Origin: Nocardioides sp. InS609-2
GTDB taxonomy: Bacteria; Actinomycetota; Actinomycetes; Propionibacteriales; Nocardioidaceae
Reading direction: 5' to 3'
Length of the DNA: 64,000 nt
NCBI RefSeq assembly: GCF_023208195.1
Contig: NZ_CP060034.1
Location: 3,472,001-3,536,000, forward strand
The notes beneath the pieces are model-generated. The model was not told where the DNA came from and did not search any database. It worked only from the letters and a program-made list of their open reading frames with translations. Position numbers and translations under genes: made by a program. Shown piece by piece: positions 27,377-36,170 of the stretch; the stretch's first letter is position 1, and every line of letters starts with the position of its first letter.

Positions 27377-28083
27377 CAGCTCACCGGCTTCAGCACGTAC
27401 CCCGCGCCCCGCATGGTGTGGATCATCGGCTCGCGGCCGGCGTCGATCTTCTTGCGCAGGTAGGAGACGTAGAGCTCGACCACGTTGGCCTGCCCGCCGA
27501 AGTCGTAGTTCCAGACGCGGTCGAGGATCTGCGCCTTGCTCAGCACCCGGCGCGGGTTGCGCATGAAGAAGCGCAGCAGCTCGAACTCGGTCGCCGTCAG
27601 GCTCACCTCCTCGCCGTCACGATGCACCTCGCGGCTGTCCTCGTCCATCGTCAGGTCACCGACGGTGAGCATGTTGTTGGCGGTGATGGCGCGGGCACCG
27701 GAGCGGCGCATCAGCGCACGCAGCCGGGCCACGACCTCTTCGAGTGAGAACGGCTTGGTGACGTAGTCATCGCCAGCGGTCAGTCCAGCCACCCGGTCCT
27801 CGACGGCGTCCTTCGCGGTCAGGAACAGCACGGGTACGTCGGGGGCCGAGGCGCGCAAGCGGCGCAGCACCTCCAGCCCGTCGAAGTCGGGCAGCATCAC
27901 GTCGAGCACGACCGCGTCGGGCTGGAACTCCCTGGCAGCAGAGACGGCCTTCGATCCGGTGTGCGCCATCCGCACCTCCCAGCCCTCGTAGCGCAGCGCC
28001 ATCGAGAGGAGCTCCGCGATGTTGACCTCGTCGTCGACGACCAGCACCCGGACCGGGTCGCCGTCAGGCCGGATCAGCTCCAT
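27376..28083 (-). CDS. OmpR-family response regulator
   Basis: A 235-residue response regulator. The receiver domain has the acidic pair VVDDEVN, the phospho-acceptor VLDVMLPDFDG, and the conserved Lys in FLTAKD. The C-terminal winged helix ends with VVELYVSYLRKK and HTMRGAGYVLKP. It is the partner of the histidine kinase encoded downstream and should regulate transcription after phosphorylation. ATG 28083 is chosen; an internal GTG at codon 12 is a weaker option. Confidence 0.93.
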   Translation of the reverse strand: MELIRPDGDPVRVLVVDDEVNIAELLSMALRYEGWEVRMAHTGSKAVSAAREFQPDAVVLDVMLPDFDGLEVLRRLRASAPDVPVLFLTAKDAVEDRVAGLTAGDDYVTKPFSLEEVVARLRALMRRSGARAITANNMLTVGDLTMDEDSREVHRDGEEVSLTATEFELLRFFMRNPRRVLSKAQILDRVWNYDFGGQANVVELYVSYLRKKIDAGREPMIHTMRGAGYVLKPVS

Positions 28084-28355
28084 GCGTCGTACTCTGCCGC
28101 GGGATGCTGTGCGTTGGCTGTGGACACCCTGTGCTGGGGGTCAGGAGATCACGGTGTCGACCCTCGCCGCCTCGGGACGGCCCCGGCCGCGGCCCGCGCG
28201 GCTTCGCACCCCAGGCGCCGCCGGGCGTCGTACCCCCGACGACGCAGCCCGACGACGGCGCCCAGCCCGACGCCCCCACCGAGACGCCGAGCTCCGGGAC
28301 CAATTCGTAGCCGCGCCGGAATCGGGTTGCTCCCGTACGCGACAATGGGCGGGCT
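28084..28355. other. divergent intergenic stretch with a possible small Pro-rich reading frame
   Basis: This 272-bp gap separates the response-regulator and hrpA starts and must contain both promoters. One plus-strand frame (ATG 28104 to TAG 28310, 68 residues) shows strong GC3 in its second half and encodes a Pro/Gly-rich tail ending TETPSSGTNS. It has no ribosome-binding site and no recognised family, and the opposite strand is open too. It is not called as a gene. Confidence 0.3.
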
Positions 28356-31300
28356 GTGAAGATCACCTACCCCGCCGAGCTGCCCGTCAGCCAGCGTCGC
28401 GACGACATCGCCGCCGCGATCCGTGACCACCAGGTCGTGATCATCTCCGGTGAGACGGGGTCCGGGAAGACCACCCAGCTGCCGAAGATCTGCCTCGAGC
28501 TGGGGCGTGGCCAGGACAAGCTGATCGGGCACACCCAGCCCCGCCGGATCGCCGCGCGGTCGGTGGCCGAGCGGATCGCCGAGGAGCTCGGCACCCAGCT
28601 CGGTGACCTGGTCGGCTACCAGGTGCGGTTCACCGACCGGACCTCGCGTGAGAGCCGGATCAAGCTGATGACCGACGGCATCCTGCTGGCCGAGCTGCAG
28701 CGCGATCGGCAGCTGCGGAAGTACGACACCATCATCATCGACGAGGCCCACGAGCGCAGCCTCAACATCGACTTCCTGCTGGGCTACCTCAAGCGGCTGC
28801 TGCCGAAGCGGCCAGACCTCAAGCTCATCATCACCTCCGCCACGATCGACGTGGAGCGGTTCGCCGAACACTTCGACGCGCCCGTGGTCGAGGTCTCCGG
28901 GCGCACGTATCCCGTCGAGATCCGCTACCGCCCCCTCCTCGAGTTGCCCGACGAGGACGACGAGGGGGAGGCCGTGATGCGCGACCAGACCGAGGCGATC
29001 GTCGACGCCGTGCGCGAGCTGTCGAGCGAGGGTCCGGGGGACGTACTCGTGTTCCTGCCTGGCGAGCGCGAGATCCGCGACACCGCCGACGCGCTGTCCG
29101 AGCTGCCGTCCACGCCGGGGCGGCAGTGGGAGATCGTGCCGCTGTTCAGTCGGTTGTCGGCTGCCGAGCAGCACCGCGTCTTCTCGTCCCACCCGGCCAC
29201 GGTGCGCCGCGTCGTACTCTCCACCAACGTCGCCGAGACCTCGCTCACCGTGCCCGGCATCCGGTACGTCGTCGACTCGGGCGTCGCGCGCATCAGCCGC
29301 TACTCCGCGCGCACCAAGGTGCAGCGGCTGCCGGTCGAGCCGATCAGCCAGGCGTCGGCCAACCAGCGGTCGGGCCGGTGTGGTCGGGTCGAGGCCGGCA
29401 TCGCGATCCGGCTCTACTCGGAGGACGACTTCGAGGCCCGGCCGGAGTTCACCGACCCCGAGATCCTGCGCACCAACCTGGCCTCGGTGATCCTCCAGAT
29501 GACGTCGCTGGGGTTGGGTGACATCGCGCGCTTCCCGTTCGTGGAGCCACCCGACAAGCGCAATGTCTCCGCGGGCGTGCAGTTGCTCGAGGAGCTCGGA
29601 GCGCTGGACGACGACCAGCGCCTCACCAAGCTCGGGCGACGGCTGGCTCGACTCCCGATCGACCCGCGGCTCGGTCGGATGGTGCTGGAGGCCGAGCGGC
29701 TGGGCTGCGTGCGCGAGGTCGTCGTCATCGCCGCCGCCCTGAGCCTCCAGGATCCGCGCGAGCGACCGGCAGAGATGCAGGCGCAGGCCGACCAGCAGCA
29801 TGCGCGGTTCAGGGCCGACGGCAGCGACTTCCTGACCTGGCTGAACCTGTGGCGCTACATCAAGGAGCAGCAGCGCGAGCTGTCGTCGAGCGCGTTCCGT
29901 CGGATGTGCAAGCGGGAGTTCCTCAACTACCTGCGCGTGCGCGAGTGGCAGGACTTCGAGTCGCAGCTTCGCCGGGTCTCCAAGGAGATGAGGATCGAGG
30001 CCGGTCAGCCGGCCGACACGCCTGACGCCGATGGCATCCACCAAGCACTGCTCTCCGGCCTGCTCAGCCACATCGGCGCCCTCGAGGAGCGCGACCAGAG
30101 TCGGCCGGGGGAGCGGCGGCCGATGCGGGAGTATCTAGGCGCGCGCGGCGCGAAGTTCGCGATCTTCCCGGGCTCCGGCCTCAAGGGCAGCAACCCGGCG
30201 TTCGTGATGGCCGGCGAGCTGGTCGAGACGTCGCGGCTCTGGGCGCGCCAGAACGCCGCCATCAAGCCCGAGTGGGCAGAGCGGCTGGCCGGGCACCTCG
30301 TCCGTCGTACGTGGAGCGAGCCACACTGGTCGAAGAAGCGCGCGGCCGTGATGGCCCACGAGAAGGTCACGCTATACGGCGTCCCGCTGGTCGCCGACCG
30401 GCTCGTCAATTTCGGCAAGGTCGACCCGGACCTGGCCCGCGAGCTCTTCATCCGGCACGCGCTCGTCTACGGGGAGTGGCACACCGGGCACAAGTTCTAT
30501 GACCAGAATCGCGCCCTGCTGGCCGAGGCCGAGGAGCTCGAGCACCGGGCCCGGCGCCGCGGCATCGTCGTCGACGAGCACTCGCTCTTCGACTTCTACG
30601 ACGCGCGCGTCGGCAAGGAGGTCGTCAGCGGCGCGCACTTCGACCAGTGGTGGAAGCAGGAGCGCCGGGTGCACCCCGAGCTGCTCACCTTCGACCTCGA
30701 GATGCTCATCCACGACACGGCGGGCGAGGTCGCGGGCCAGGACTTCCCGACCGTCTGGCAGGGCAGCTCGGAGGGGCTGACGTTCCCGATCAGCTACCAC
30801 TTCGAGCCGGGTTCGACCGACGACGGGCTCACCATCGACGTACCCGTCGCCACCCTCAACCGGGTCGAGGCCGACGACTTCTCGTGGGTGGTGCCCGGGC
30901 TGCGCGAGGAGCTCGTGGTCAGCCTGGTGCGGAGCCTGCCCAAGAGTCTGCGCGTGCACTTCGTGCCGGCGCCAAACACCGCGCGCGACTTCCTGGCCAA
31001 GGTGCCGGCCGGCGAGGAGCCGCTGATCGAGGCGCTCGAACGCCACCTCCGCTCCACCACCGGCGTCTTCGTGCCGCGCGAGGCGTGGGACTGGGCCAAG
31101 GTGCCCGAGCACCTGCGGCCGACGTTCCGGGTCGTCGACGAGACCGGGTCGGAGGCAGCGCGGGGCAAGGACCTCGAGGCGCTCAAGGAGCCGCTGCGGC
31201 CGACCTTCGCGCAGGCCATGGCCGAGGTCGCCGCCGACGCCGGTGTCACCTCCACAGCCCAGACGACCTGGACGTTCGGCAGCGTCGAGACGTCGTTCAC

Positions 31301-32111
31301 GCAGCGCCGCGCGGGCCACGAGGTGCTCGCGTTCCCGGGCCTGGTCGACGAAGGCACAACCGTCGGCCTCGGCATCTTCGGCTCGCAGGAGGAGGCCGAG
31401 TCGCGACACCGGCTGGGCGTACGACGCCTGCTCCTGCTCGACCTCGCCCGCGCCGGCAACCCGGTCGCCCGCATTGTCGACGGGCTCGACAATGCCGAGA
31501 AGCTCGGCCTCGCCGGGTCGCCCTACCCCAGCGTCGCCGAGCTGCTCGAGGACTGCCGCGCCGCAGTCGTCGCCGACGTCGTCGACGCCCGGCCCCCTCC
31601 GCGTGGCGAGCAGGCGTACGCCGCCCTGCTGGCCGCCGCAGGCGACGACCTCGAAGCCCGGCTGCGCGCCACCATGCACGATGTGATGAAGGTGCTCGAC
31701 GCGTGGCGGCGTACGGACCGCATCCTCAGCGGACGCGCCGACCTGATGACCCTGCCGGCGCTGACCGACATGCAGGCCCAGCTCGGGCGTCTCGTACGCC
31801 GTGGCTTCGTGGGCGAGGCGGGGGCGGCGCAGCTGCGGCAGTTCCCGCGCTACCTGGCGGCGATCGAGCACCGGCGCGCCAGGCTCGACGAGCAGGTTGC
31901 CCGCGACCGCCAGCTGATGGACCAGATCACCGACCTCCAGGAAGCGCTGCTGCACCAGCTCGACGCGCTGCCCGACGGTCGCCCGCCCAGCCCGTCGCAG
32001 CGCTCTGCGCGGTGGCTGCTCGAGGAGTACCGCGTCTCGCTGTGGGCCCAGCAGCTCGGCACCGCGCAGCCGGTGAGTGACCAGCGGATCCGCAAGGCAC
32101 TCGCCGGCTGA
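28356..32111 (+). CDS. hrpA: ATP-dependent RNA helicase HrpA
   Basis: A 1251-residue DEAH-box helicase. The Walker A box GETGSGKTT is at residues about 32-40, the DEAH motif IIDEAHERS at about 128, SAT in ITSATIDVERF, and the arginine-finger region NQRSGRCGRVEAG at about 342. The winged-helix and ratchet region follows. The C-terminal third corresponds to the DUF3418 region of HrpA. It acts on RNA and has been linked to ribosome rescue or mRNA processing in bacteria. GTG 28356 opens the gene. A hairpin follows the stop. Confidence 0.95.
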   Translation: MKITYPAELPVSQRRDDIAAAIRDHQVVIISGETGSGKTTQLPKICLELGRGQDKLIGHTQPRRIAARSVAERIAEELGTQLGDLVGYQVRFTDRTSRESRIKLMTDGILLAELQRDRQLRKYDTIIIDEAHERSLNIDFLLGYLKRLLPKRPDLKLIITSATIDVERFAEHFDAPVVEVSGRTYPVEIRYRPLLELPDEDDEGEAVMRDQTEAIVDAVRELSSEGPGDVLVFLPGEREIRDTADALSELPSTPGRQWEIVPLFSRLSAAEQHRVFSSHPATVRRVVLSTNVAETSLTVPGIRYVVDSGVARISRYSARTKVQRLPVEPISQASANQRSGRCGRVEAGIAIRLYSEDDFEARPEFTDPEILRTNLASVILQMTSLGLGDIARFPFVEPPDKRNVSAGVQLLEELGALDDDQRLTKLGRRLARLPIDPRLGRMVLEAERLGCVREVVVIAAALSLQDPRERPAEMQAQADQQHARFRADGSDFLTWLNLWRYIKEQQRELSSSAFRRMCKREFLNYLRVREWQDFESQLRRVSKEMRIEAGQPADTPDADGIHQALLSGLLSHIGALEERDQSRPGERRPMREYLGARGAKFAIFPGSGLKGSNPAFVMAGELVETSRLWARQNAAIKPEWAERLAGHLVRRTWSEPHWSKKRAAVMAHEKVTLYGVPLVADRLVNFGKVDPDLARELFIRHALVYGEWHTGHKFYDQNRALLAEAEELEHRARRRGIVVDEHSLFDFYDARVGKEVVSGAHFDQWWKQERRVHPELLTFDLEMLIHDTAGEVAGQDFPTVWQGSSEGLTFPISYHFEPGSTDDGLTIDVPVATLNRVEADDFSWVVPGLREELVVSLVRSLPKSLRVHFVPAPNTARDFLAKVPAGEEPLIEALERHLRSTTGVFVPREAWDWAKVPEHLRPTFRVVDETGSEAARGKDLEALKEPLRPTFAQAMAEVAADAGVTSTAQTTWTFGSVETSFTQRRAGHEVLAFPGLVDEGTTVGLGIFGSQEEAESRHRLGVRRLLLLDLARAGNPVARIVDGLDNAEKLGLAGSPYPSVAELLEDCRAAVVADVVDARPPPRGEQAYAALLAAAGDDLEARLRATMHDVMKVLDAWRRTDRILSGRADLMTLPALTDMQAQLGRLVRRGFVGEAGAAQLRQFPRYLAAIEHRRARLDEQVARDRQLMDQITDLQEALLHQLDALPDGRPPSPSQRSARWLLEEYRVSLWAQQLGTAQPVSDQRIRKALAG

Positions 32112-32180
32112 CGGGATAGTTAGCCGCAAGATGGCTCCGTTCTGACCGACGGGACAACCATTTCGCGCCTAACTACCGGG
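32112..32180. terminator. imperfect hairpin after hrpA
   Basis: CGGGATAGTTAGCCGCAA and TTTCGCGCCTAACTACCGG form an imperfect inverted repeat (11-bp core with one mismatch) around a 31-nt loop. It starts directly after the hrpA stop and ends about 30 nt before the next gene. It has the layout of the other long hairpins here and may terminate hrpA transcription. Confidence 0.45.
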
Positions 32181-32208
32181 AGGGGCGAGGCGAACTAGGG
32201 TGGCGGAC

Positions 32209-32796
32209 ATGCGCCAGCACCATCGACCGTTGACTCCCGGAGCGGTGTTCTTCGACGAGATCGAGTCGGGCGACGACCCGGCGATGCTGCAGGAAGCGGC
32301 CGATCGCGCCGCGACCCTGCTGGTCCGCGGAGCCCGTGGCAGCGACGACGCTCACATCGCCGAGCGGGTGCTCCACCTCGCCGAGACCCAGGGCCTCGAG
32401 ACGCTGGCCGAGCTGTGGGCGGGTTCGCCGGCCGACTCACTGGCCGGGTCGCTGTGGCGGCTCTACGTCATGCGCGCCTGGGTGTACGCCGACCCGGCAG
32501 GTGTCGCGGCCCAGTTCGAGGCCGGCCGGGCGCGCGCCCAGGTGGCGCGCGTGGTGTCCGGTGTCGCCGACCCACCCGGTCCCGACGAGCTGCGGGCGAT
32601 GGTCGACGCCGTACTCCGTGGCATCACGGTCGGCGACTTCGCCGACGTGCTGCTCCGGGCCGCGGCGTTCGCCCGCGTCGTCGCGACCGGCCGCGCCAGC
32701 CTCGAGGCTCCGCACGACGAGACCGTGAGGATGCTCACGCTGGCCGAGCAGCTCGAGTCGGCCGCGCACCTCGAACTGCGACACGAGCTGGCGTGA
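32209..32796 (+). CDS. conserved hypothetical protein
   Basis: A 195-residue helical protein without signal peptide or membrane helix. ATG 32209 follows AGGGTGG; a GTG at 32200 is an alternative start that adds three residues. The N terminus LTPGAVFFDEIESGDDPAML is distinctive and recurs in actinobacterial hypothetical proteins as far as can be recalled. The rest is alanine- and leucine-rich helices. The function is unknown. A structured-RNA candidate begins 20 nt after its stop. Confidence 0.72.
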   Translation: MRQHHRPLTPGAVFFDEIESGDDPAMLQEAADRAATLLVRGARGSDDAHIAERVLHLAETQGLETLAELWAGSPADSLAGSLWRLYVMRAWVYADPAGVAAQFEAGRARAQVARVVSGVADPPGPDELRAMVDAVLRGITVGDFADVLLRAAAFARVVATGRASLEAPHDETVRMLTLAEQLESAAHLELRHELA

Positions 32797-32816
32797 CCAC
32801 CTACACTCTGTCGGGT

Positions 32817-32903
32817 GGTACGTCGGGCTGTGGCAGCCCCGGGTCCCAAAATGTGCCGCTAAGAGCGGCCACGCGCCGTGAGGCGCTCCCGGTCCGGCGT
32901 ACC
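32817..32903 (+). ncRNA. candidate multi-branched structured RNA
   Basis: An 87-nt segment folds without any long gaps. P1 (32817-32826 with 32894-32903) has 10 pairs, one of them G-U. Inside P1 are a GCTG/CAGC hairpin (32827-32837) and P2, CCGGG with CCCGG (32839-32843 and 32888-32892). P2 encloses a TCCCAAAAT single strand, a hairpin of 8 bp with a bulged C (32853-32872) and a GCGCC/GGCGC hairpin with a GTGA GNRA-type loop (32873-32886). It lies 26 nt before the PemK-like toxin ATG, which has no ribosome-binding site. It could be a cis-regulator or a small RNA. No known family was recognised. Confidence 0.45.
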
Positions 32904-32929
32904 CCACAACTCTTCCTAGACTGACTCCC

Positions 32930-33382
32930 ATGTGGCGTCGTCTGATCTCCCGGCTGGTCCCCGATCGCACGCCTGTCACGCCTGGCACGGGTGTCGACTA
33001 CGCACCGGAGGCCGACGGTCTGCCCGATCCGGGTGAGGTCGTCTGGGGCTGGGTCCCTTACGAGGACGACCCGCAGCAGGGCAAGGACCGGCCCGTGCTG
33101 CTGCTCGCCCACGACAGCTCCACGGACGGCGACGAGTGGCTCGGCCTGATGCTTTCCAGCCAGGACCACGACCGCGACGCGGCCGACGAGGCGTCGTACG
33201 GGCGGCACTGGATGGACGTCGGCGTCGGCGGCTGGGACCGCGAGGGCCGGCCGAGCGAGGTGCGCCTCGACCGGCTGATCCGTCTCGACGCGGCCTCGAT
33301 CCGGCGCGAGGGTGCCGCGCTCGACCGCGACGTCTTCGAAGCCGTGGTGGCCGGGGCGCGGGCGTTCCACGACCTCACGTGA
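32930..33382 (+). CDS. PemK/MazF-like protein (solitary)
   Basis: A 150-residue protein of the type II toxin PemK/MazF-like family. After a basic N-terminal stretch, residues about 34-60 read PDPGEVVWGWVPYEDDPQQG then KDRPVLLLA, the conserved beta-barrel entry. WLGLMLSSQDHD and GGWDREGRPSEVRLDR follow, with LIRLDAASI at the RNA-binding strand. No antitoxin gene is adjacent; the 32209 product does not look like one. Many actinobacterial members of this group are solitary and may not be toxins. A structured RNA candidate precedes it. Confidence 0.78.
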   Translation: MWRRLISRLVPDRTPVTPGTGVDYAPEADGLPDPGEVVWGWVPYEDDPQQGKDRPVLLLAHDSSTDGDEWLGLMLSSQDHDRDAADEASYGRHWMDVGVGGWDREGRPSEVRLDRLIRLDAASIRREGAALDRDVFEAVVAGARAFHDLT

Positions 33383-33476
33383 GCTTCCCCCGGCCGCAAG
33401 GAATAGGCATGCAGCGGCTACGCGTGGGTCGCTAGGGTGGACGCAGTCCCCCATCAGATCGAAGGAGCGCTTCCGC

Positions 33477-34886
33477 ATGCATCGATGCCGCCCGGTCCGG
33501 GCTGCCGCCATCGGCTTGGTGGTCTGCCTGATCCCGGCGCTCGTGGCCTGCCAGGGCGGCAAAGCGGATCCGCCCGCGTCCTCCGACGAGCCGTCGTCGG
33601 GCTCCAGTTCTGCGGCGACGGAGGCGGAGCCGGTGACGCTCGGCGTCTACGGGCATGAGGAAGAGCTCGACGCGTACAGGTCGGTCGTGGACGACTACAA
33701 CGCGACCTCCCAGACCGGTCAGGTCGAGCTGGAGTCGTGGCGTGACCACGCCACGGCGCTCAAGGGCATCGAGGACGGCGACGAGCCGGACGTCTTCATG
33801 GTCTCGCGCCGCGACCTGCCCGGTCTGCTGGCGCGCGACGCCCTGCGGCCCGTCGACGAGCTGCTCGACGAGCGCGGCGTCGACTTCGGGGACGGCTTTT
33901 CCCGCGACGCCGTACAGGCGTTCGGCATCGACTCGCGACTCCAGTGCATGGCCTACTCGGTCTCGCCGGTGGTGATGTACATCAACACCGACCTCGTCGA
34001 CTTCGACAAGATGAAGCGGCGCGGGCTCAACATCCCCACGCGGGATCCCCGCGACTTCTGGAATCTCGCCGAGTTCACCGCGGCGGCGGAGTTCGCCTCA
34101 CGGCCGGCCCGCGGCACCCGCGGCTTCTACGTCGAGCCGAGCCTGCGTGGCCTCGCGCCGTACATCTACTCCGGCGGCGGCCAGGTCTTCGACGACGATG
34201 ACGACCCGAAGTCACTGGCCTTCTCCGACGGTGACACCCGCGGCGCCCTCGAGCGCAGCCTCGCGGTCCTGCGCGACGCCCAGATGACGCTCACCGACCA
34301 GCAGCTCGCGAAGGCGACGCCGCTGGAGTGGTTCGAGCGCGGCAAGCTCGGCATCCTCGCCGGCGAGCGCGACCTTGTGCCGCGGTTGCGCGGCGTGACG
34401 GAGCTCCCGTTCGACGTGATCTCGATGCCGGTGCTTGACTCTCCGGCCACCGTGGGCGACACCACCGGGCTGTGCATGTCCGCCGACGCCGAGGACCCGC
34501 AGGCCGCTGCCGACGTGATCGCCGACCTGGTGTCCGACGAGGCGACCGAGAAAGTGGTTGCGGCCGGCTTCATGGTGCCGGCCAACAGCTCGGTCGCCGG
34601 GTCCGAGGTCTTCCTGCAGCCCAACCGCGAGCCGGTCTCGTCCTTCGTCTTCACCGCCTCGATCCGCGGCATGGTCATCCCCCCGCTGCTCGACAACGGC
34701 CAGGAGCTCGAAGAGGCAGAGGCCGACCTGATCCACCAGCTGCTGACCTTGCCCGGCCAGCTCGACCTCGACGGGGTCACCGACCAGATCGACGAGGTCT
34801 CGCGACCGATCCTCGACCCCGACTACGTGCCGGAGACCGAGTCGCCCTCGCCGTCGGACCCGACGTCGTCGGAGTCGTCCGACTGA
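33477..34886 (+). CDS. extracellular solute-binding lipoprotein (ABC sugar type)
   Basis: A 469-residue lipoprotein. ATG 33477 has GAAGGAG at the right distance and leads into a lipoprotein signal with lipobox LVAC near residue 25. A Ser-rich linker follows, then a family 1 solute-binding fold: TLGVYGHEEELDAYRSVVDD, then EDGDEPDVFMVSRRDLP, VVMYINTDLVD, APYIYSGGGQVFDDD and EWFERGKLGILAGERD. Such proteins bind oligosaccharides for an ABC importer, but no permease genes are adjacent. The last 64 nt, coding a Ser/Asp-rich tail, overlap the end of the convergent RNase D gene. Confidence 0.85.
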   Translation: MHRCRPVRAAAIGLVVCLIPALVACQGGKADPPASSDEPSSGSSSAATEAEPVTLGVYGHEEELDAYRSVVDDYNATSQTGQVELESWRDHATALKGIEDGDEPDVFMVSRRDLPGLLARDALRPVDELLDERGVDFGDGFSRDAVQAFGIDSRLQCMAYSVSPVVMYINTDLVDFDKMKRRGLNIPTRDPRDFWNLAEFTAAAEFASRPARGTRGFYVEPSLRGLAPYIYSGGGQVFDDDDDPKSLAFSDGDTRGALERSLAVLRDAQMTLTDQQLAKATPLEWFERGKLGILAGERDLVPRLRGVTELPFDVISMPVLDSPATVGDTTGLCMSADAEDPQAAADVIADLVSDEATEKVVAAGFMVPANSSVAGSEVFLQPNREPVSSFVFTASIRGMVIPPLLDNGQELEEAEADLIHQLLTLPGQLDLDGVTDQIDEVSRPILDPDYVPETESPSPSDPTSSESSD

Positions 34887-36166
34887 CTCCGCTCGTCGGC
34901 GCCGAGCACCGCGTCGACCAGGGGTGGGGTGACCAGGTCCGTCTGCCACGGCCGGGCGCCGTACGACGACAGCTGGGCCGCGAGCGCATCGGCCAGCTGA
35001 CCGGCGTCGCGAGTGGATGGCGGCGCCCACATGGCGCGGCGCAGGTAGTCGGGGGTGAGCAGGTTCTCGACCGGCACCGCGAGCTCTTCGGAGATCGCCA
35101 GCATCGCGGCGCGCGCGAGCTGGAAACGAACGGCGGCGACCGGGTCATGCTCGGCCCAGGTGCGCGGGTGCGGCGGGCCGTCGCTACGGGGCGCCTTGGC
35201 GGGCAGGTCGCCCTCGGCCATCGCGAAGACCTCGTCGAGCGCAGTCAGCCACTGCCGGGAGTAACGCTCCGCGCCCCGGCCGTGGAACCCCTTGGTGCCC
35301 AGCAGGGCACCCTTCTCGGTGGGCATCGCGGTGGCGGCGGCGACGATCGCGGCGTCGGGAATGATCCGGCCCGGCGTCACGTCGCGCTCGGCCGCGATGC
35401 GGTCGCGCGCCTCCCACATCGCCCGGGCGGCACCGAGGGCTCGACGTCCGCGGAGGCGGTGCACGCCGCTCGTGCGGCGCCAGGCGTCGACGCGGACGGC
35501 CGGCTCGAAGCTGAGCAGGTGGTCGAACTCCTGCCGGGCCCACTCGGTCTTGCCGGCTTCCTCGAGCTTCTCGATCATGTGGTCGCGCAGCTCGAGGAGC
35601 ACTTCCACGTCGAGCGCGGCGTACTCGAGCCAAGCTGTCGGCAGCGGCCGGGTCGACCAGTCGGCGGCGGAGTGCTCCTTGCGCATCCGCTGGCCGAGGA
35701 TCTCCTCGACCAGGGTCGCGAGGCCGACGCGCGGGTAGCCCAGCAGCCGACCGGCGAGCTCGGTGTCGAAGAGCGCGGCCGGCTCGAGGCCGACCTCGCG
35801 CAGGCAGGGCAGGTCCTGGGTGGCGGCGTGCAGGATCCACTCCGCGCCGGTGAGTGTGCCCTGCAGCATCGGCAGGTGGGAGTCGAAGGCGATCGGGTCG
35901 ATCAGCCAGCTGCCGGCACCCTCGCGGCGCAGCTGGATCAGATAGGCGCGGGCGGAGTAGCGGTAGCCCGAGGCGCGCTCGGCGTCGATCGCGACGGGTC
36001 CGGTGGCGGTGGCCAGAGCGGCGCAGGCTTCCTCGAGGAGCTCGGGGGTGTCGACGATCGGGGTCAGGCCGTCGCGCAGGAGCAGCAGTGGAGCCGGAGG
36101 GACCTCGGGAGTCTCGTCGGTCTCGACGGACTCGTCGGGGTCTTCGATTGTCGGCTCGGGGGGCAT
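34823..36166 (-). CDS. rnd: ribonuclease D-like 3'-5' exoribonuclease with HRDC domain
   Basis: A 447-residue DEDD exonuclease. Exo I is IDAERASGYRY (residue about 58), Exo II is LHAATQDLPCLRE, and Exo III is LEYAALDVEVLLEL, giving the DEDDy residues. An HRDC-like helical domain follows (WRRTSGVHRLRGRRALGAA). It probably trims tRNA or other RNA 3' ends. It is next to DUF3000 and hemE, an arrangement common in actinobacteria. The acidic Ser/Asp-rich tail is encoded within a 64-nt overlap with the convergent lipoprotein gene. Confidence 0.92.
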   Translation of the reverse strand: MPPEPTIEDPDESVETDETPEVPPAPLLLLRDGLTPIVDTPELLEEACAALATATGPVAIDAERASGYRYSARAYLIQLRREGAGSWLIDPIAFDSHLPMLQGTLTGAEWILHAATQDLPCLREVGLEPAALFDTELAGRLLGYPRVGLATLVEEILGQRMRKEHSAADWSTRPLPTAWLEYAALDVEVLLELRDHMIEKLEEAGKTEWARQEFDHLLSFEPAVRVDAWRRTSGVHRLRGRRALGAARAMWEARDRIAAERDVTPGRIIPDAAIVAAATAMPTEKGALLGTKGFHGRGAERYSRQWLTALDEVFAMAEGDLPAKAPRSDGPPHPRTWAEHDPVAAVRFQLARAAMLAISEELAVPVENLLTPDYLRRAMWAPPSTRDAGQLADALAAQLSSYGARPWQTDLVTPPLVDAVLGADERSQSDDSDDVGSDGEGDSVSGT

Positions 36167-36170
36167 GAGG

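Noticed and set aside
28149..32129. Two long minus-strand frames opposite hrpA
   Set aside because: Antisense shadows of a conserved helicase; no start signals and no family resemblance.
32200..33382. Gene at 32209 as antitoxin of the PemK-like protein
   Set aside because: It is 195 residues, lacks a DNA-binding motif and is separated by 133 bp holding a structured RNA candidate.
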